Source: Marinicella rhabdoformis
GTDB taxonomy: Bacteria; Pseudomonadota; Gammaproteobacteria; Xanthomonadales; Marinicellaceae
Direction: 5' to 3'
Assembly (NCBI RefSeq): GCF_009671245.1
Contig: NZ_VTFS01000003.1
Span: forward strand, 248,001-312,000
Length of the DNA stretch: 64,000 nt
Both the position numbers and the translations under genes were made by a program. Numbering within the stretch: position 1 is the first letter of the stretch; each line of letters opens with the position of its first letter. A model generated the notes under the pieces. It ran no database searches. It worked only from the letters and a program-made list of their open reading frames with translations, and was not told the DNA's origin. Below are positions 36,835-48,451 of this stretch, one piece after another.

Positions 36835-38094
36835 TTATTCAGTCCCTTGATTGGGAATGGCACCGTAAACGATATAAGGGGTATTACCATCTTCAATCAC
36901 CGCACGATCGATGACTACTTTTTCAACATTTTCTAAATCAGGCAAGTCATACATGATGTCAAGCAATGCATTCTCCATGATGGTGCGGAGCCCACGGGCA
37001 CCCGTCTTTCTGGACATCGCCAATGTGGCAATTGACTCAAAAGCATCTTCACGAATTTCTAGCTCAACACTTTCCATATCAAATAATCGCATGAATTGTT
37101 TTGAGATGGCATTTTTAGGCTCTTTTAAGATCCTTACCAGCGCACTTTGATCCAACCTTTCTAATGTAGCAGACACAGGCAATCTGCCAACAAACTCTGG
37201 AATCAAGCCAAACTTAACCAAATCGTCTGCTTCTAACCCTTTGAATAAGGCCAGCTCTTCTTCATGTGCTTTCTGAGAGGCAACTGTAGCTGAGAAACCA
37301 ATTCCAGTTTTAACTGAACGCTCTTGGATGATTTTTTCTAAACCAGAAAAGGCGCCACCACAAATAAACAAAATGTTTTTGGTGTTTACTTGCAAAAATT
37401 CTTGTTGTGGGTGCTTTCTTCCACCTTGTGGAGGAATTGATGCCACTGTTCCTTCAATTAATTTCAATAAAGCCTGCTGTACACCTTCACCCGAAACATC
37501 TCGTGTAATAGAAGGGTTCTCAGACTTTCGAGACACTTTATCTATCTCATCAATATAAATAATGCCAGACTCAGCTTTTTCTACATCATAATCACAATTC
37601 TGTAGCAGTTTTTGAATGATGTTTTCAACATCCTCACCCACATAACCCGCTTCAGTCAATGTCGTTGCATCTGCAATGGTGAATGGGACATTCAATATCC
37701 TGGCCAATGTTTCTGCTAATAATGTTTTACCGGAACCTGTTGGGCCAACCAATAAAATATTAGACTTTGAAAGCTCTACATCACTGCCATCTGCATAATT
37801 AGAACGAATTCTTTTGTAGTGATTATAAACAGCTACAGCTAACACTTTTTTTGCTGTTTCTTGACCAATAACATAGTCGTTCAATAACTCATGAATTCGC
37901 TTTGGGGTGGGTAAATCCTCTAGACCCTCAGATATGTTTTCTTCAATCTCATCTCTGATGATTTCATTGCATAGATCCACACACTCATCACAAATAAAGA
38001 CGCTAGGTCCTGCGATTAATTTTGTAACTTCTTGCTGGTTTTTTCCGCAAAAACTGCAATGCTTGATTTCTTCTATTCCTTTGTCTTCGCTCAT
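36835..38094 (-). CDS. clpX: Clp protease ATPase subunit ClpX
   Basis: 419 residues. N-terminal zinc-binding domain (CSFCGKNQ and CDECVDLC), Walker [16 protein letters not shown], Walker [10 protein letters not shown], the ClpP-docking loop region with the IGF motif (KTGIGFSA) and the small C-terminal subdomain. Unfolds substrates for ClpP. Downstream of clpP with a 214-bp gap containing a probable clpP terminator, so clpX and lon probably also have their own promoter. Confidence 0.97.
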   Translation of the reverse strand: MSEDKGIEEIKHCSFCGKNQQEVTKLIAGPSVFICDECVDLCNEIIRDEIEENISEGLEDLPTPKRIHELLNDYVIGQETAKKVLAVAVYNHYKRIRSNYADGSDVELSKSNILLVGPTGSGKTLLAETLARILNVPFTIADATTLTEAGYVGEDVENIIQKLLQNCDYDVEKAESGIIYIDEIDKVSRKSENPSITRDVSGEGVQQALLKLIEGTVASIPPQGGRKHPQQEFLQVNTKNILFICGGAFSGLEKIIQERSVKTGIGFSATVASQKAHEEELALFKGLEADDLVKFGLIPEFVGRLPVSATLERLDQSALVRILKEPKNAISKQFMRLFDMESVELEIREDAFESIATLAMSRKTGARGLRTIMENALLDIMYDLPDLENVEKVVIDRAVIEDGNTPYIVYGAIPNQGTE

Positions 38095-38255
38095 TTTGAT
38101 GTATAGATTGGTTAAGTTTATATGACAATATCATACAAAATATGCCATCAGAATTCGATCTTTTGGCTTAATTTTGCTTTGCTGATTTTGAATATGTGGG
38201 ATTTGTCTTAATATTCAAGACAAAATTTAAATCATTGACGATTTGAGGGAATAAA

Positions 38256-38289
38256 AAGCCTAATCTCTCGTCAAAGAAAAATCAGGCTT
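38256..38289 (-). terminator. probable clpP terminator
   Basis: Stem AAGCCTGA/TTAGGCTT (one G-T pair) with an 18-nt loop, followed leftward by TTTATT; 20 bp past the clpP stop. Confidence 0.6.
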
Positions 38290-38308
38290 AAATACATTTC
38301 TAGTATGT

Positions 38309-38911
38309 TTATCGTTCAGTGATAACTTCGTCGATAATGCCGTATGATTTGGCTTCTTCGGCCCCTAAAAAGTGATCTCTGTCAGTATCTTTCTCTACCT
38401 TTTCTATAGGTTGTCCAGAATGCTTAGCCATTAACTCATTCATTTTAGCTTTAATCTTTAACATTTCACGGGCGTGAATGTCAAAATCGGAAGCTTGACC
38501 TTGAAAGCCACCCAAAGGTTGATGAATCATCACTCGGGCGTTGGGTAAAGCAAACCTTTTTCCCGACGTTCCTGCATTCAACAAAAAAGCACCCATGCTG
38601 GCAGCCTGACCAATACACATGGTACTGACATCTGGCTTAATAAATTGCATGGTGTCATAAATTGACATCCCAGCAGTGATAACACCACCGGGACTGTTAA
38701 TATATAAATTGATGTCTTTGTCTGGATTTTCAGCTTCTAGAAACAACAGTTGAGCCACAACCAAATTAGCCATATGGTCATCAATTGCACCAACCAAAAA
38801 TATGATCCGCTCTTTAAGAAGTCGTGAATAGATATCATATGAACGCTCACCTCTGGCAGTACGTTCAACCACCATAGGGACCAAGTTCATTGCTTCTTTG
38901 TTTTCTAACAT
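38309..38911 (-). CDS. clpP: Clp protease proteolytic subunit ClpP
   Basis: 200 residues from the ATG at 38911 (Shine-Dalgarno GGAG eight bases before it); a GTG three codons upstream is the alternative. Serine protease with the nucleophile in [11 protein letters not shown], His in [11 protein letters not shown] and Asp in [14 protein letters not shown]. Forms the 14-mer that works with ClpX. It follows tig by about 26 bp. Confidence 0.97.
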   Translation of the reverse strand: MLENKEAMNLVPMVVERTARGERSYDIYSRLLKERIIFLVGAIDDHMANLVVAQLLFLEAENPDKDINLYINSPGGVITAGMSIYDTMQFIKPDVSTMCIGQAASMGAFLLNAGTSGKRFALPNARVMIHQPLGGFQGQASDFDIHAREMLKIKAKMNELMAKHSGQPIEKVEKDTDRDHFLGAEEAKSYGIIDEVITER

Positions 38912-38937
38912 ATTATCCACTCCAAACCTTTTTGTGA

Positions 38938-40239
38938 TTATGCTTTAGGCTTCATGATGTCATCAAAAGACTTTTTATTCTCAACAATTGAAACTTGTGA
39001 CTCTATCCATTCCATCACTTGAGATTCCATAACATTTTGTTCAATACTAGACATCAACTCTGGTGTCTTGTAATACATTTGCACAACCTCTTCTGGCTTT
39101 TCAAATGTTTGTGCCATTTCATTAATTTGCTCTCTTACTTTAGCAAAATCAGTTTTAATATCTTGTTCTTTAGCGATATTTTGTAATATCAAAGTATTTA
39201 ATATACGATCAGAAGCTTGCTCTTTGAATGAGTCAGCTGGTGGCATAGGGGCATCTTGAACACCCATTTGCTTGGCTTTTTGAACCTCTTGCTCAGCCAT
39301 AAACTGACTTTCACGACTGACCATAGACTCAGGCAATAAAGTACCTTCACAAGCACCTCGCAATGCTTTTAATGCGTTGTTTTTAAAATCTACAGAAATA
39401 GATTGACTCAATTCGCGCTCTAAGTTCTTTCTGATATCGCCTTTAAAGTCTTCTACATCACCACTTTCCACTCCGAAAGACTTGATAAACTCTTCATCAA
39501 CTTTTGGTAATTTGGCTTTTCTCACATCTGCAACATCAAATGAAACTGTGGCTTTTTTACCAGCCAAAGCAGCAACATTAAAGTCTTCAGGGAAATCAAC
39601 ATCCACTTCAGCCGATTCTTTTGCCTTTAAGCCAACAATGGCTTTTTTCAGGTCAGCAGGAATGTTACTCTCACCTAAAAGAACGCCCATTTTTTCTGCG
39701 CCATCTTCTGGGTATGTAACTTCACCTGTTGTTTTATACTCAATAGTAACTAAGTCACCGTTGGCAATTTTACCCTTACTTTCTTTCCAGTCTTGCTTTT
39801 GTTTTTGCAAGTTTGTAATCATGCCATCGATGTCTTTATCAGATATCTCTGCCACCATTTTTTCTACTTTCAGTGCACTGTAATCAATCGTAGGCACTTC
39901 AGGCATCAATTCCACTTTAGCCTTGAATGCGAAACCACCATCTTCTTTGTCATCAGCTTCTGTTACTTCTGGTGCAGCTACAATATTCAAGTCATTTTCT
40001 TTCAATGCTTGTTCAATGGAGTTTTGCATCATTTCACCCAACACTTCTTGTCGGGCATGCTGACCAAATCGTTGGGTTAAAATATTTTTAGGCACTTTGC
40101 CTTGTCTGAATCCCTTCAAACGAACTTCTTTACCCAGTTCAACTAATTTAGCATCTACTTTTGACTGAATTGCATCCGCAGCTAAGTCGATGTTAACAAT
40201 TCTTTCCAAGCCTTCTGACTGATCAATAGAGATTTGCAT
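38938..40239 (-). CDS. tig: trigger factor
   Basis: 433 residues, full length. Ribosome-binding domain (signature [12 protein letters not shown]), PPIase domain (about 150-245) and helical substrate-binding C-terminal domain. Binds nascent chains at the ribosome exit. It is the first protein gene after the six-tRNA cluster and lies 33 bp past tRNA-Leu, so it can be read from the tRNA transcript as in pseudomonads. Confidence 0.96.
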   Translation of the reverse strand: MQISIDQSEGLERIVNIDLAADAIQSKVDAKLVELGKEVRLKGFRQGKVPKNILTQRFGQHARQEVLGEMMQNSIEQALKENDLNIVAAPEVTEADDKEDGGFAFKAKVELMPEVPTIDYSALKVEKMVAEISDKDIDGMITNLQKQKQDWKESKGKIANGDLVTIEYKTTGEVTYPEDGAEKMGVLLGESNIPADLKKAIVGLKAKESAEVDVDFPEDFNVAALAGKKATVSFDVADVRKAKLPKVDEEFIKSFGVESGDVEDFKGDIRKNLERELSQSISVDFKNNALKALRGACEGTLLPESMVSRESQFMAEQEVQKAKQMGVQDAPMPPADSFKEQASDRILNTLILQNIAKEQDIKTDFAKVREQINEMAQTFEKPEEVVQMYYKTPELMSSIEQNVMESQVMEWIESQVSIVENKKSFDDIMKPKA

Positions 40240-40272
40240 CTTTACTCCAAAGTTTTTCTAATTCAATAAATA

Positions 40273-40357
<85 letters not shown>

Positions 40358-40451
40358 ATGTGTGTTGTATATGGGGTAAATGAAAACAATTTCAAGTTAC
40401 CATCACCACCCTATTATATAAGGAGTGCATATAAATGATGAGAAGAATGAA

Positions 40452-40527
40452 TGGGGTGGCCGATGGGGCTCGAACCCACGACAACCAGAATCACAATCTG
40501 GCGCTCTACCAACTGAACTACGGCCAC
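40452..40527 (-). tRNA. tRNA-His (anticodon GTG)
   Basis: 76 nt including CCA; an additional encoded G-1 lies at 40528. Anticodon loop TTGTGAT in a CCAGA/TCTGG stem; acceptor GTGGCCG. Confidence 0.95.
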
Positions 40528-40542
40528 CATATCAAATACCGC

Positions 40543-40619
40543 TGGCGCGCCCGGCACGACTCGAACGTGCAACCCTCGCCTTAGAAGGGCGATGCTCTAT
40601 CCAGTTGAGCTACGGGCGC
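40543..40619 (-). tRNA. tRNA-Arg (anticodon TCT)
   Basis: 77 nt including CCA. Acceptor GCGCCCG; anticodon loop CTTCTAA in a TCGCC/GGCGA stem. Confidence 0.95.
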
Positions 40620-40639
40620 AATGCGGTTTTAACAAAAAA

Positions 40640-40716
40640 TGGTCGGGGTAGAGAGATTCGAACTCCCGACCCACTGCTCCCAAAGCAGTTGCGCTACCAG
40701 GCTGCGCTATACCCCG
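40640..40716 (-). tRNA. tRNA-Pro (anticodon TGG)
   Basis: 77 nt including CCA. Acceptor CGGGGTA; anticodon loop TTTGGGA in a CTGC/GCAG stem. Confidence 0.95.
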
Positions 40717-40858
40717 ACTGGTCTTACTTCACTCATTTCATCAAGCTGGCGAATTTTATACGTTCACCTACTTAAGTTCAATCATAAAAGTAAGTTTTAT
40801 TCTTTGCCAACTTGGCAAAGATTTTCAATTAACAGTATTTTTACCATCAATCTTAAAA

Positions 40859-40935
40859 TGGCGCGCCCGGAAGGATTCGAACCTCCGACCACCTGGTTCG
40901 TAGCCAGGTACTCTATCCAGCTGAGCTACGGGCGC
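40859..40935 (-). tRNA. tRNA-Arg (anticodon ACG)
   Basis: 77 nt including CCA. Acceptor GCGCCCG; anticodon loop CTACGAA in a CCTGG/CCAGG stem. A34 is the expected substrate of TadA, encoded at 19 kb. Follows tRNA-Ser as in the E. coli serV-argV region. Confidence 0.95.
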
Positions 40936-41024
40936 TCAAGGGATGCGAATTATGTTGTTTTTAAAATTCAAAGTCAACATTAATTCTCATCTTTTTCACA
41001 CCGCCTGAAATCAGACAGTGAAAA

Positions 41025-41115
41025 TGGCGGAGAGTGAGGGATTTGAACCCTCGATGGGCTTTTGACCCATACTCCCTTAGCAGGGGAGCGCCTTCAGCCG
41101 CTCGGCCAACTCTCC
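41025..41115 (-). tRNA. tRNA-Ser (anticodon GCT)
   Basis: 91 nt with a long variable arm, CCA encoded. Acceptor GGAGAGT; anticodon loop CTGCTAA in a CTCCC/GGGAG stem. A 22-nt copy of its 5' end lies 137 bp upstream in transcription order. Confidence 0.95.
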
Positions 41116-41155
41116 GTTTCTTTTTAAATACTTTTTAGACTTGTGTATTCATATC

Positions 41156-41251
41156 AAGTGCTGCGCTCCCATGGGAGACGCCTGACTACCGGCTCCTGCC
41201 CTTCGCCCTTCGGGTCCGCTTCGCGGGGCTAAAATGTTCCAGACATTTTAG
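41156..41251 (-). repeat. tRNA-associated hairpin element, Ser copy
   Basis: Read leftward from 41251: CTAAAATGT, 5-nt loop, ACATTTTAG, identical to 14633-14655; then CCGC-GAA-GCGG (41226-41216), CCC-GAA-GGG (41214-41206), CGAAG, and further on the palindrome CTCCCATGGGAG (41177-41166). It lies between a tRNA-Ser fragment and the intact tRNA-Ser. The block GACCC(C)GAAGGG(G)CGAAG is also shared with the Arg copy. The far border is uncertain. Confidence 0.8.
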
Positions 41252-41273
41252 TCAGCCGCTCGGCCAACTCTCC
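41252..41273 (-). pseudogene. tRNA-Ser 5' fragment (22 nt)
   Basis: Identical to the first 22 nt of the intact tRNA-Ser (acceptor 5' strand and half of the D arm), ending in GCTGA, where the hairpin element begins. Same layout as the truncated tRNA-Arg copy at 14574-14632. Confidence 0.82.
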
Positions 41274-41395
41274 GTGTTACATGAACTTTATTAAATAGAA
41301 ACATGCAATCTGTTAAAGCACTGCCTTAACGGGTGGCTCATTTTAAGTGATAAAATGAATTTTGCAACTTGATTTTTTAATTAATTGATTCTTTT

Positions 41396-41611
41396 TTATT
41401 TGTTACCTAAATTATCTTCAGGTTCAACCTCTACAACCAATTCAGTTTCTTCATTCTTGATCCGCTCATATATCTCTTCCCTGTGCACGGCTATTTCTTT
41501 GGGTGCATTAATTCCAATTCTGACCTGGTTCCCTTTGATACCTAAAACGGTAACAGTTACATCATCACCAATCATCAATGTTTCACCAACTCTTCTTGTC
41601 AAAATTAACAT
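41396..41611 (-). CDS. csrA: carbon storage regulator CsrA
   Basis: 71 residues from the ATG at 41611, which has a strong AAGGAG and gives the canonical start [15 protein letters not shown]; the open frame 16 codons upstream is not used. RNA-binding dimer that recognises GGA in hairpin loops and controls translation of many mRNAs; the RNA-contact residues in the first strand (LILTRR) and at AVHREEI are present. Slightly longer acidic C-terminal tail than E. coli CsrA. Placed between alaS and tRNA-Ser as in E. coli. Confidence 0.96.
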   Translation of the reverse strand: MLILTRRVGETLMIGDDVTVTVLGIKGNQVRIGINAPKEIAVHREEIYERIKNEETELVVEVEPEDNLGNK

Positions 41612-41740
41612 GCTATTCTCCTTATATATTTCATTCAGCCCTCGGGGCGAGCTTTCCAATAGAGCCTTGTTATTTTTATTGTTAGACTCAGACAGAAGAT
41701 AGATTAAACTATATTTCCGTCTGATTTTAAAGTGCTATTT

Positions 41741-44356
41741 TTATTTTTGCTGCAAGGTATTCAATACTTTAGCTATTGAAGCTTCAAGTGTTTTGACATC
41801 TCCATCTCCGCCACCTTGAGCAAAATCCGGACGACCACCGCCACGACCACCTAAAGGAGCCAACACATCTTTAATAATAGCACCTGCTTTATGCACTTGA
41901 GTCATCGCATCAGTGACACCAACCAAAATTTGAGCCTTTCCCTCTTTGACATTCGCAAAGACAACAATGCCCTTTTCAAACTTCCCTTTGAAACCGTCAA
42001 TATGATCTCTCAACACACCAACTTCTGTATTTTCAAATACATGTGACAAAAAATGTACATCACCCACAACTTTTACTGAATCAAATACATTTTTAACAGC
42101 TGCATTGGCCTGAGACTGTTTTATTGAATCGATTTCAACTTGTAATGATTTATTCTTATCAATTAACTGCATCAAAGATTGAGTTATTTGACCAGGCTGC
42201 GCCTTTAAAGTATGAGCCAACAACCTCAATTGCCTTTCATTTTCCTGAATCAGCGACAGTGCAGTAGAGCCAGTAACAGCTTCTATTCTTCTGATGCCTG
42301 AAGCCACTGCAGTTTCTTCAATGATTTTAAACAAACCGATATCACCTGTCGCCTTAACATGCGTTCCACCACACAACTCAACAGAGTAACCACCAAAATC
42401 CATGACACGAACATCGTCACCATATTTTTCACCAAAAAGCGCCATAGCACCGCTTTCAACGGCTTCATCGAAAGCCATGACGTTCGCTTCGGCACTGTAA
42501 TTGGCTCTGATGGCATCGTTTACCTTCCGCTCAACTTGTTGCAACGTTTCTGAATCAATGGCTTGATCATGTGAAAAGTCAAAGCGCAACTTTTCTGCAT
42601 TGACCAAAGAGCCTTTTTGCTGCACATGTTTACCCAAAATATCTCGCAAAACCTTATGCAGTAGATGTGTTGCCGAATGGTTCAAAATCACATCATTCCT
42701 ATATGATTGATCAACTTGAACCTTAACCTGGTCACCCTTTGATAAACCTCCTGATTTAACTTCAGCATGATGTAAATGGAATTGATTCGCTGCTTTTTGA
42801 GTATCACTCACAACAACATGAACTCCACTATCATTTGTGATAACACCTTTGTCACCTACCTGGCCACCAGATTCAGCATACATTGGAGTGGCATCTAAAA
42901 TAACAATGGCATGACTACCGGCACCAACCGATTCAACCAAAGAACCTTCTTGAATAATTGCCACAACTTCAGCATTGGATTCAGACCTGTCATAACCCAA
43001 AAACTGTGTTACTGGAAGGGTTTTAATGATTTCGGCTGATAGTTGATTGGCTTGCGTGAATTGCTTGCTTGATCGTGAACGTACTTTTTGCGCCTCCATC
43101 AGAGACTCAAAACCCGATACATCTACAGCGCGACCTGACTCCCTGGCAACATCTTGTGTTAAATCCAAAGGAAATCCATAGGTGTCATACAACTTAAATG
43201 CAACGGCTCCACTGACGGGCTCATTTGCCTTTAATTTTTGGGTCATCTTATTGAACTCTTGCATACCTAAACCTAAAGTTTCAGCAAACTTCTGTTCTTC
43301 CTTTTTCAAAGCAGCCATAATCACATCACGCTGCTCTACCAACTCAGGATAGTCTTCACCCATCACATCTATCAATGCCGGAACCATATGGTAAAAGAAC
43401 AAAGATTGTGCACCTAACTTGTGACCATGTCTGGCTGCACGCCTGATAATACGTCGCAATACATAACCCCGCCCTTCATTTGACGGTAAAACGCCATCAG
43501 CAATTAAAAATGCACAGGTTCTGATGTGGTCAGCAATCACTTTCAAAGAAGGATCTTTTGTGTCGCGTGCACCAGTCAATGCCACTGCTTTTTTAATCAA
43601 ATGTTGAAACAAGTCAATGTCATAGTTATTGTGCTTCCCTTGCATAATTGATGCAATTCGCTCAAGACCCATGCCAGTATCCACACAAGGTTTAGGTAAG
43701 GGAGCCAATGTACCATCTGCCTGACGGTCATATTGCATGAATACCAGATTCCAAATTTCTATGTACCTGTCGCCATCTTCTTCAGGCGTACCAGGTGGAC
43801 CACCTGCAATGTCTTCACCGTGATCATAAAAGATTTCAGTACAAGGGCCACAAGGACCAGTATCACCCATCTGCCAAAAATTATCTTTGGCTCCGATACG
43901 TGACAATCTGCTTTTTGGAAAACCCATATCATTAAGCCAAATTTTTTCGGCCTCATCATCTTCTTCGAAAACAGTTACCCACAATTTTTCAACAGGCAAA
44001 CCCAGTTCCTTGGTCAAAAAATCCCAAGCCATTTGAATCGCTTCTTTTTTGAAGTAATCTCCAAAGCTGAAATTACCTAACATTTCAAAAAAAGTGTGAT
44101 GACGCGCGGTATATCCCACTTGGTCTAAGTCATTGTGCTTTCCACCTGCCCTAACGCACCTCTGCGATGACGTGGCACGCGTGTAGTTTCTTTTTTCTGC
44201 ACCCAAAAACACGTCTTTGAATTGAACCATACCAGCATTAACGAACAACAATGTCGGGTCATTGCCAGGAATTAATGAACTGCTTTTGACTTTGGCGTGT
44301 TGATTTTCAGCATAGAAGTCTAAAAATTTCGCCCTGATTTCTTGGGTACTGAGCAT
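41741..44356 (-). CDS. alaS: alanyl-tRNA synthetase
   Basis: 871 residues from the ATG at 44356 (MLSTQEIRAKFLDFY); the open frame extends 17 codons upstream only through a TTG. Class II core with motif PGNDPTLLFVNAGM, editing domain with the zinc ligands HSATHLLH and CGGTHV, and a C-terminal oligomerisation domain including GGRGGGRPDFAQGGG. Attaches Ala to tRNA-Ala and clears Ser/Gly mischarging. Followed by csrA with about 130 bp between. In many relatives recA-recX lie directly upstream; here they are 10 kb away. Confidence 0.97.
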   Translation of the reverse strand: MLSTQEIRAKFLDFYAENQHAKVKSSSLIPGNDPTLLFVNAGMVQFKDVFLGAEKRNYTRATSSQRCVRAGGKHNDLDQVGYTARHHTFFEMLGNFSFGDYFKKEAIQMAWDFLTKELGLPVEKLWVTVFEEDDEAEKIWLNDMGFPKSRLSRIGAKDNFWQMGDTGPCGPCTEIFYDHGEDIAGGPPGTPEEDGDRYIEIWNLVFMQYDRQADGTLAPLPKPCVDTGMGLERIASIMQGKHNNYDIDLFQHLIKKAVALTGARDTKDPSLKVIADHIRTCAFLIADGVLPSNEGRGYVLRRIIRRAARHGHKLGAQSLFFYHMVPALIDVMGEDYPELVEQRDVIMAALKKEEQKFAETLGLGMQEFNKMTQKLKANEPVSGAVAFKLYDTYGFPLDLTQDVARESGRAVDVSGFESLMEAQKVRSRSSKQFTQANQLSAEIIKTLPVTQFLGYDRSESNAEVVAIIQEGSLVESVGAGSHAIVILDATPMYAESGGQVGDKGVITNDSGVHVVVSDTQKAANQFHLHHAEVKSGGLSKGDQVKVQVDQSYRNDVILNHSATHLLHKVLRDILGKHVQQKGSLVNAEKLRFDFSHDQAIDSETLQQVERKVNDAIRANYSAEANVMAFDEAVESGAMALFGEKYGDDVRVMDFGGYSVELCGGTHVKATGDIGLFKIIEETAVASGIRRIEAVTGSTALSLIQENERQLRLLAHTLKAQPGQITQSLMQLIDKNKSLQVEIDSIKQSQANAAVKNVFDSVKVVGDVHFLSHVFENTEVGVLRDHIDGFKGKFEKGIVVFANVKEGKAQILVGVTDAMTQVHKAGAIIKDVLAPLGGRGGGRPDFAQGGGDGDVKTLEASIAKVLNTLQQK

Positions 44357-44439
44357 AGGAAATAATTCAATGATAAAACGATGTGATTGTATTGAACTGT
44401 GTATCAAGATACAACATGATTAAATTCTGAATGCATAAA

Positions 44440-44462
44440 AAAAGGCGCCATCAGCGCCTTTT
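44440..44462 (-). terminator. terminator after FHA gene
   Basis: Stem AAAAGGCGC/GCGCCTTTT, 5-nt loop, with a T run leftward, 20 bp past the FHA-protein stop. Confidence 0.88.
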
Positions 44463-44481
44463 ACCAATTTGAAGCCTTGAT

Positions 44482-45282
44482 TCAACCAAGAAGGCCGTTT
44501 AAATAGCCCATCTTCCATGCAGCGAATACAGCACCACCCAATACACCTATGGTTATCACCCATTTCAAAGCGCCTGAACCACTCGATTCAGACTGCTCAA
44601 GAGGAGCCGCATTTCCATGAGGTGCTGTGTTTTTCTGTGAAGCTTCTTTTCCAGCAGGTTCTGGCATGCCTGGCGTCTGAATTAAAAACCTCAAATTATC
44701 AAGCTTAACTTCATCACCCACATTCAAGTGTGCTTCATCAATTTTTTCCCCGTTGACATATGTACCATTTGAAGAACCTAAATCTTTGACCGACAAACCA
44801 TCAGCTTCTACAGTTATTTGTGCATGCTTCCTTGATATGCCGTCGGCATTGATACAGACATGACATTCAGAGTGACGTCCCAAGACGGTGGCGCCACGCA
44901 AAGGAAATGTTTTACCAAAATAAGCACCAGAAACACCACGCAATACAAATTTAGGCAAAGCCATTCTGATGCGGGTGCGGTTATCGTCCTCTTCCTCTTC
45001 AGTCACGTCAATAACTTTCAAATGTACCTGAGCCATAATAATCAAATCATTGGGTCTGACTTCTTTATTTTGCTTAACCAGTTTGCCATTAACGGAAACC
45101 AGACGAGCCTCATTATCAATTGAAATTGACAATTCCTTACCCTTTACATGCAATGTGGCGTGTACTTCTGCCAAACCTTTGTCCTTAATCACCACCTCGG
45201 CCTCATCAGATGAGCCAATGCGATAATCGCCGTCTACCAGGTCTTTGTCTTTCAATTCTCCATGCGGAAAGTTTAATTTCAT
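44482..45282 (-). CDS. FHA-domain membrane-anchored protein
   Basis: 266 residues. A divergent FHA-like fold at the start (about 1-95, YRIGSSDEAEVVI), a canonical FHA domain (about 110-205: LGRHSECHVCINADGISRKHAQI and DLGSSNGTYVNG with the phospho-Thr contacts Arg, Ser and Asn), a flexible linker and one C-terminal transmembrane helix (about 242-262). Should read phosphothreonine; no Ser/Thr kinase is in the window. Tail-anchored topology places the FHA domains in the cytoplasm. Confidence 0.82.
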   Translation of the reverse strand: MKLNFPHGELKDKDLVDGDYRIGSSDEAEVVIKDKGLAEVHATLHVKGKELSISIDNEARLVSVNGKLVKQNKEVRPNDLIIMAQVHLKVIDVTEEEEDDNRTRIRMALPKFVLRGVSGAYFGKTFPLRGATVLGRHSECHVCINADGISRKHAQITVEADGLSVKDLGSSNGTYVNGEKIDEAHLNVGDEVKLDNLRFLIQTPGMPEPAGKEASQKNTAPHGNAAPLEQSESSGSGALKWVITIGVLGGAVFAAWKMGYLNGLLG

Positions 45283-45373
45283 GTTATTGGTCCCGAAAGT
45301 TTATTGATAAAAGGTTTGTAGCCTTGTTTTTCTTTTGATTATAGCAAACTCCAATAAAGGCGCAAGCAATCAA

Positions 45374-46660
<1,287 letters not shown>

Positions 46661-46754
46661 TTATCTGTACTACTAAAAAGTGGCTCATTGTAGCCCAACA
46701 GCCCTCATTATTGAAGTCGACTGCCATCCTTTAACAAACACAGGAAGTTATTTT

Positions 46755-47687
46755 TTATTCAGTCGACTCATCGCATACCATTCCAGCAAGTTTAGTCAGC
46801 CGTGAAACCACCATTTCTCCTGCAGGATAAAGGTTGATGTTATTGGGTTTCCACTTAAAAACACCTTGATTACAACTGGTAAAATGAAGCTCAAAAAAAC
46901 CCCAACTTGAGACCATAACATCACTGCTGTTAAACAATGGAGGAAACAAAGCGCCATCAGTAACTGCAGCCTCACCTTCAAATTTAACACCATCATGTGT
47001 GCCAACCGCAACCAACCACATGGTATTACCCAGATGGTCATAGGTGTACCAGTAAACTTGCGCTCGACCAGCTGGCAAAATTTCAACATTCAATCCATGA
47101 CCTGACTGCTCAAGGTTGTACCAAGAACCACTGTGTGAAGGCAAAATGGCAAACTCGTTTGGTGAAGCAATTTCAAACCTAACATCGTCCAACCTTGCCA
47201 CAGATAACTCATTTGATCCTGAATTTTCCGTATCAACGCCCAAAGCAATTTGTGCATACTTCATTCCTTCTGGCGGCATCACTTCTATACTGACACGGTG
47301 CCATATGCCATCATTAACAGTATCATCTGAATATAAAAACTCCGTATACCCCACTGACATCTGGTCTTCATTCAGCCAGGTAATGATTGCTGCGGCCCCT
47401 GTTGCTTGTGTATTGGACATCACCTTCATAGAAACAGAAAGTCGATACATTCTTGAGCTGTTTACTTCGATTGGTGTATAAGATGCAGTAGAAACGCCAC
47501 CATTATTAAAATCCGTTTTTATTTCAAAAGCACCATCAGCGGCATGGCCATCATCTGCCACCCAAACTGCATCAGAGTAAGTGGTGTCCCAACCAGATAT
47601 GTCTTGGTCAAATGCACCATTGGTGACTAAGTTTTGAGCTGAAAGTTGAGCTGAGAAAAAAGTTAATAAGAAGAATAAATGTTTCAT
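46755..47687 (-). CDS. secreted protein with carbohydrate-binding-like domain
   Basis: 310 residues. Signal peptide (cleavage near LSA, residue 17), a jelly-roll domain (about 18-170) of the CBM4/9 type starting NLVTNGAFDQDISGWD and ending LDDVRFEI, and a second domain (about 182-300) with SGSWYNLEQSGHGLNVEIL, VYWYTYDHLGNTMWLV and CNQGVFKW. This second unit occurs in many extracellular proteins of Xanthomonadales and Marinicella-like bacteria; its function is unknown. No catalytic domain is visible. Two Cys near the C-terminus could pair. Confidence 0.68.
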   Translation of the reverse strand: MKHLFFLLTFFSAQLSAQNLVTNGAFDQDISGWDTTYSDAVWVADDGHAADGAFEIKTDFNNGGVSTASYTPIEVNSSRMYRLSVSMKVMSNTQATGAAAIITWLNEDQMSVGYTEFLYSDDTVNDGIWHRVSIEVMPPEGMKYAQIALGVDTENSGSNELSVARLDDVRFEIASPNEFAILPSHSGSWYNLEQSGHGLNVEILPAGRAQVYWYTYDHLGNTMWLVAVGTHDGVKFEGEAAVTDGALFPPLFNSSDVMVSSWGFFELHFTSCNQGVFKWKPNNINLYPAGEMVVSRLTKLAGMVCDESTE

Positions 47688-47752
47688 GGAATTTGCCTTT
47701 TATATCATTGATTACCCTTTCTTACGATATAAAGTCATTTATCAGGACAAAA

Positions 47753-48451
47753 TCACCAATTTATTTTTAAATCCTCATCCATGTTTTTTTCTAACCATTG
47801 TTTATGTGACTTTATTTCATCTTCACTTGCTTTGACACTGACCAATGAAGGCAAATCATCTAGATTAAATTGTAAGTTTTGCAGACCGTCATCTTGACTC
47901 ACCGACAGATCTAATTTGGTTTGACCTCCTGTCATGGCCAAGAATACTTGACCTAAAATTTCTGAATCGAGTAATGCGCCGTGCAAAGTACGGTGTTCGT
48001 TACTGATACCATACCGACGACACAAGGCATCCAAATTATTTTTTGCCCCAGGGTGTTTATGCTTAGCAATGGTTAAACTGTCGGTGATTTTACAAATATC
48101 CTCTAATCGAAAGTCTTTGCCACACAGCATCAATTCATTATTGATAAAGCCGACATCAAATGGTGCATTATGAATCACCAATTCAGCGCCTTTTACAAAG
48201 TCCACAAATTCATCAACGATGCGCTCAAAAGTTGGCTTGTCACTCAAAAACTCTTGAGTGATGCCATGAACCGCCAAAGCTTCTGCATCAATCTCAAAAT
48301 TGGGCTGAGTATATTGGTGATAATGTTCTGAAGTGACTTCTCGGTTTTGGACTACAACAGCACCAATTTCAATGATTCTGTGACCGTCATCAGGCTTTAA
48401 ACCCGTGGTCTCTGTATCCAACATGATTAACTTGCCATCAATCAAATTCAT
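47753..48451 (-). CDS. dnaQ: DNA polymerase III epsilon subunit
   Basis: 232 residues from the ATG at 48451, which overlaps the rnhA stop as ATGA and has GGAG eight bases away; an ATG two codons upstream is possible but too close to that site. Proofreading 3'-5' exonuclease with Exo I DTETTG, Exo [13 protein letters not shown] and Exo IIIe [10 protein letters not shown]. The C-terminal tail (beyond 180) binds the alpha subunit. The rnhA-dnaQ pair is common, though usually divergent in enterics; here it is an operon. Confidence 0.95.
   Translation of the reverse strand: MNLIDGKLIMLDTETTGLKPDDGHRIIEIGAVVVQNREVTSEHYHQYTQPNFEIDAEALAVHGITQEFLSDKPTFERIVDEFVDFVKGAELVIHNAPFDVGFINNELMLCGKDFRLEDICKITDSLTIAKHKHPGAKNNLDALCRRYGISNEHRTLHGALLDSEILGQVFLAMTGGQTKLDLSVSQDDGLQNLQFNLDDLPSLVSVKASEDEIKSHKQWLEKNMDEDLKINW

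Noticed and set aside
40425-40983. Two rightward frames of 114-116 codons across the tRNA cluster
   Set aside because: Same antisense tRNA artefact (RxSNPRQPESQSG and ARPEGFEPPT runs); five intact tRNAs occupy the stretch on the other strand.
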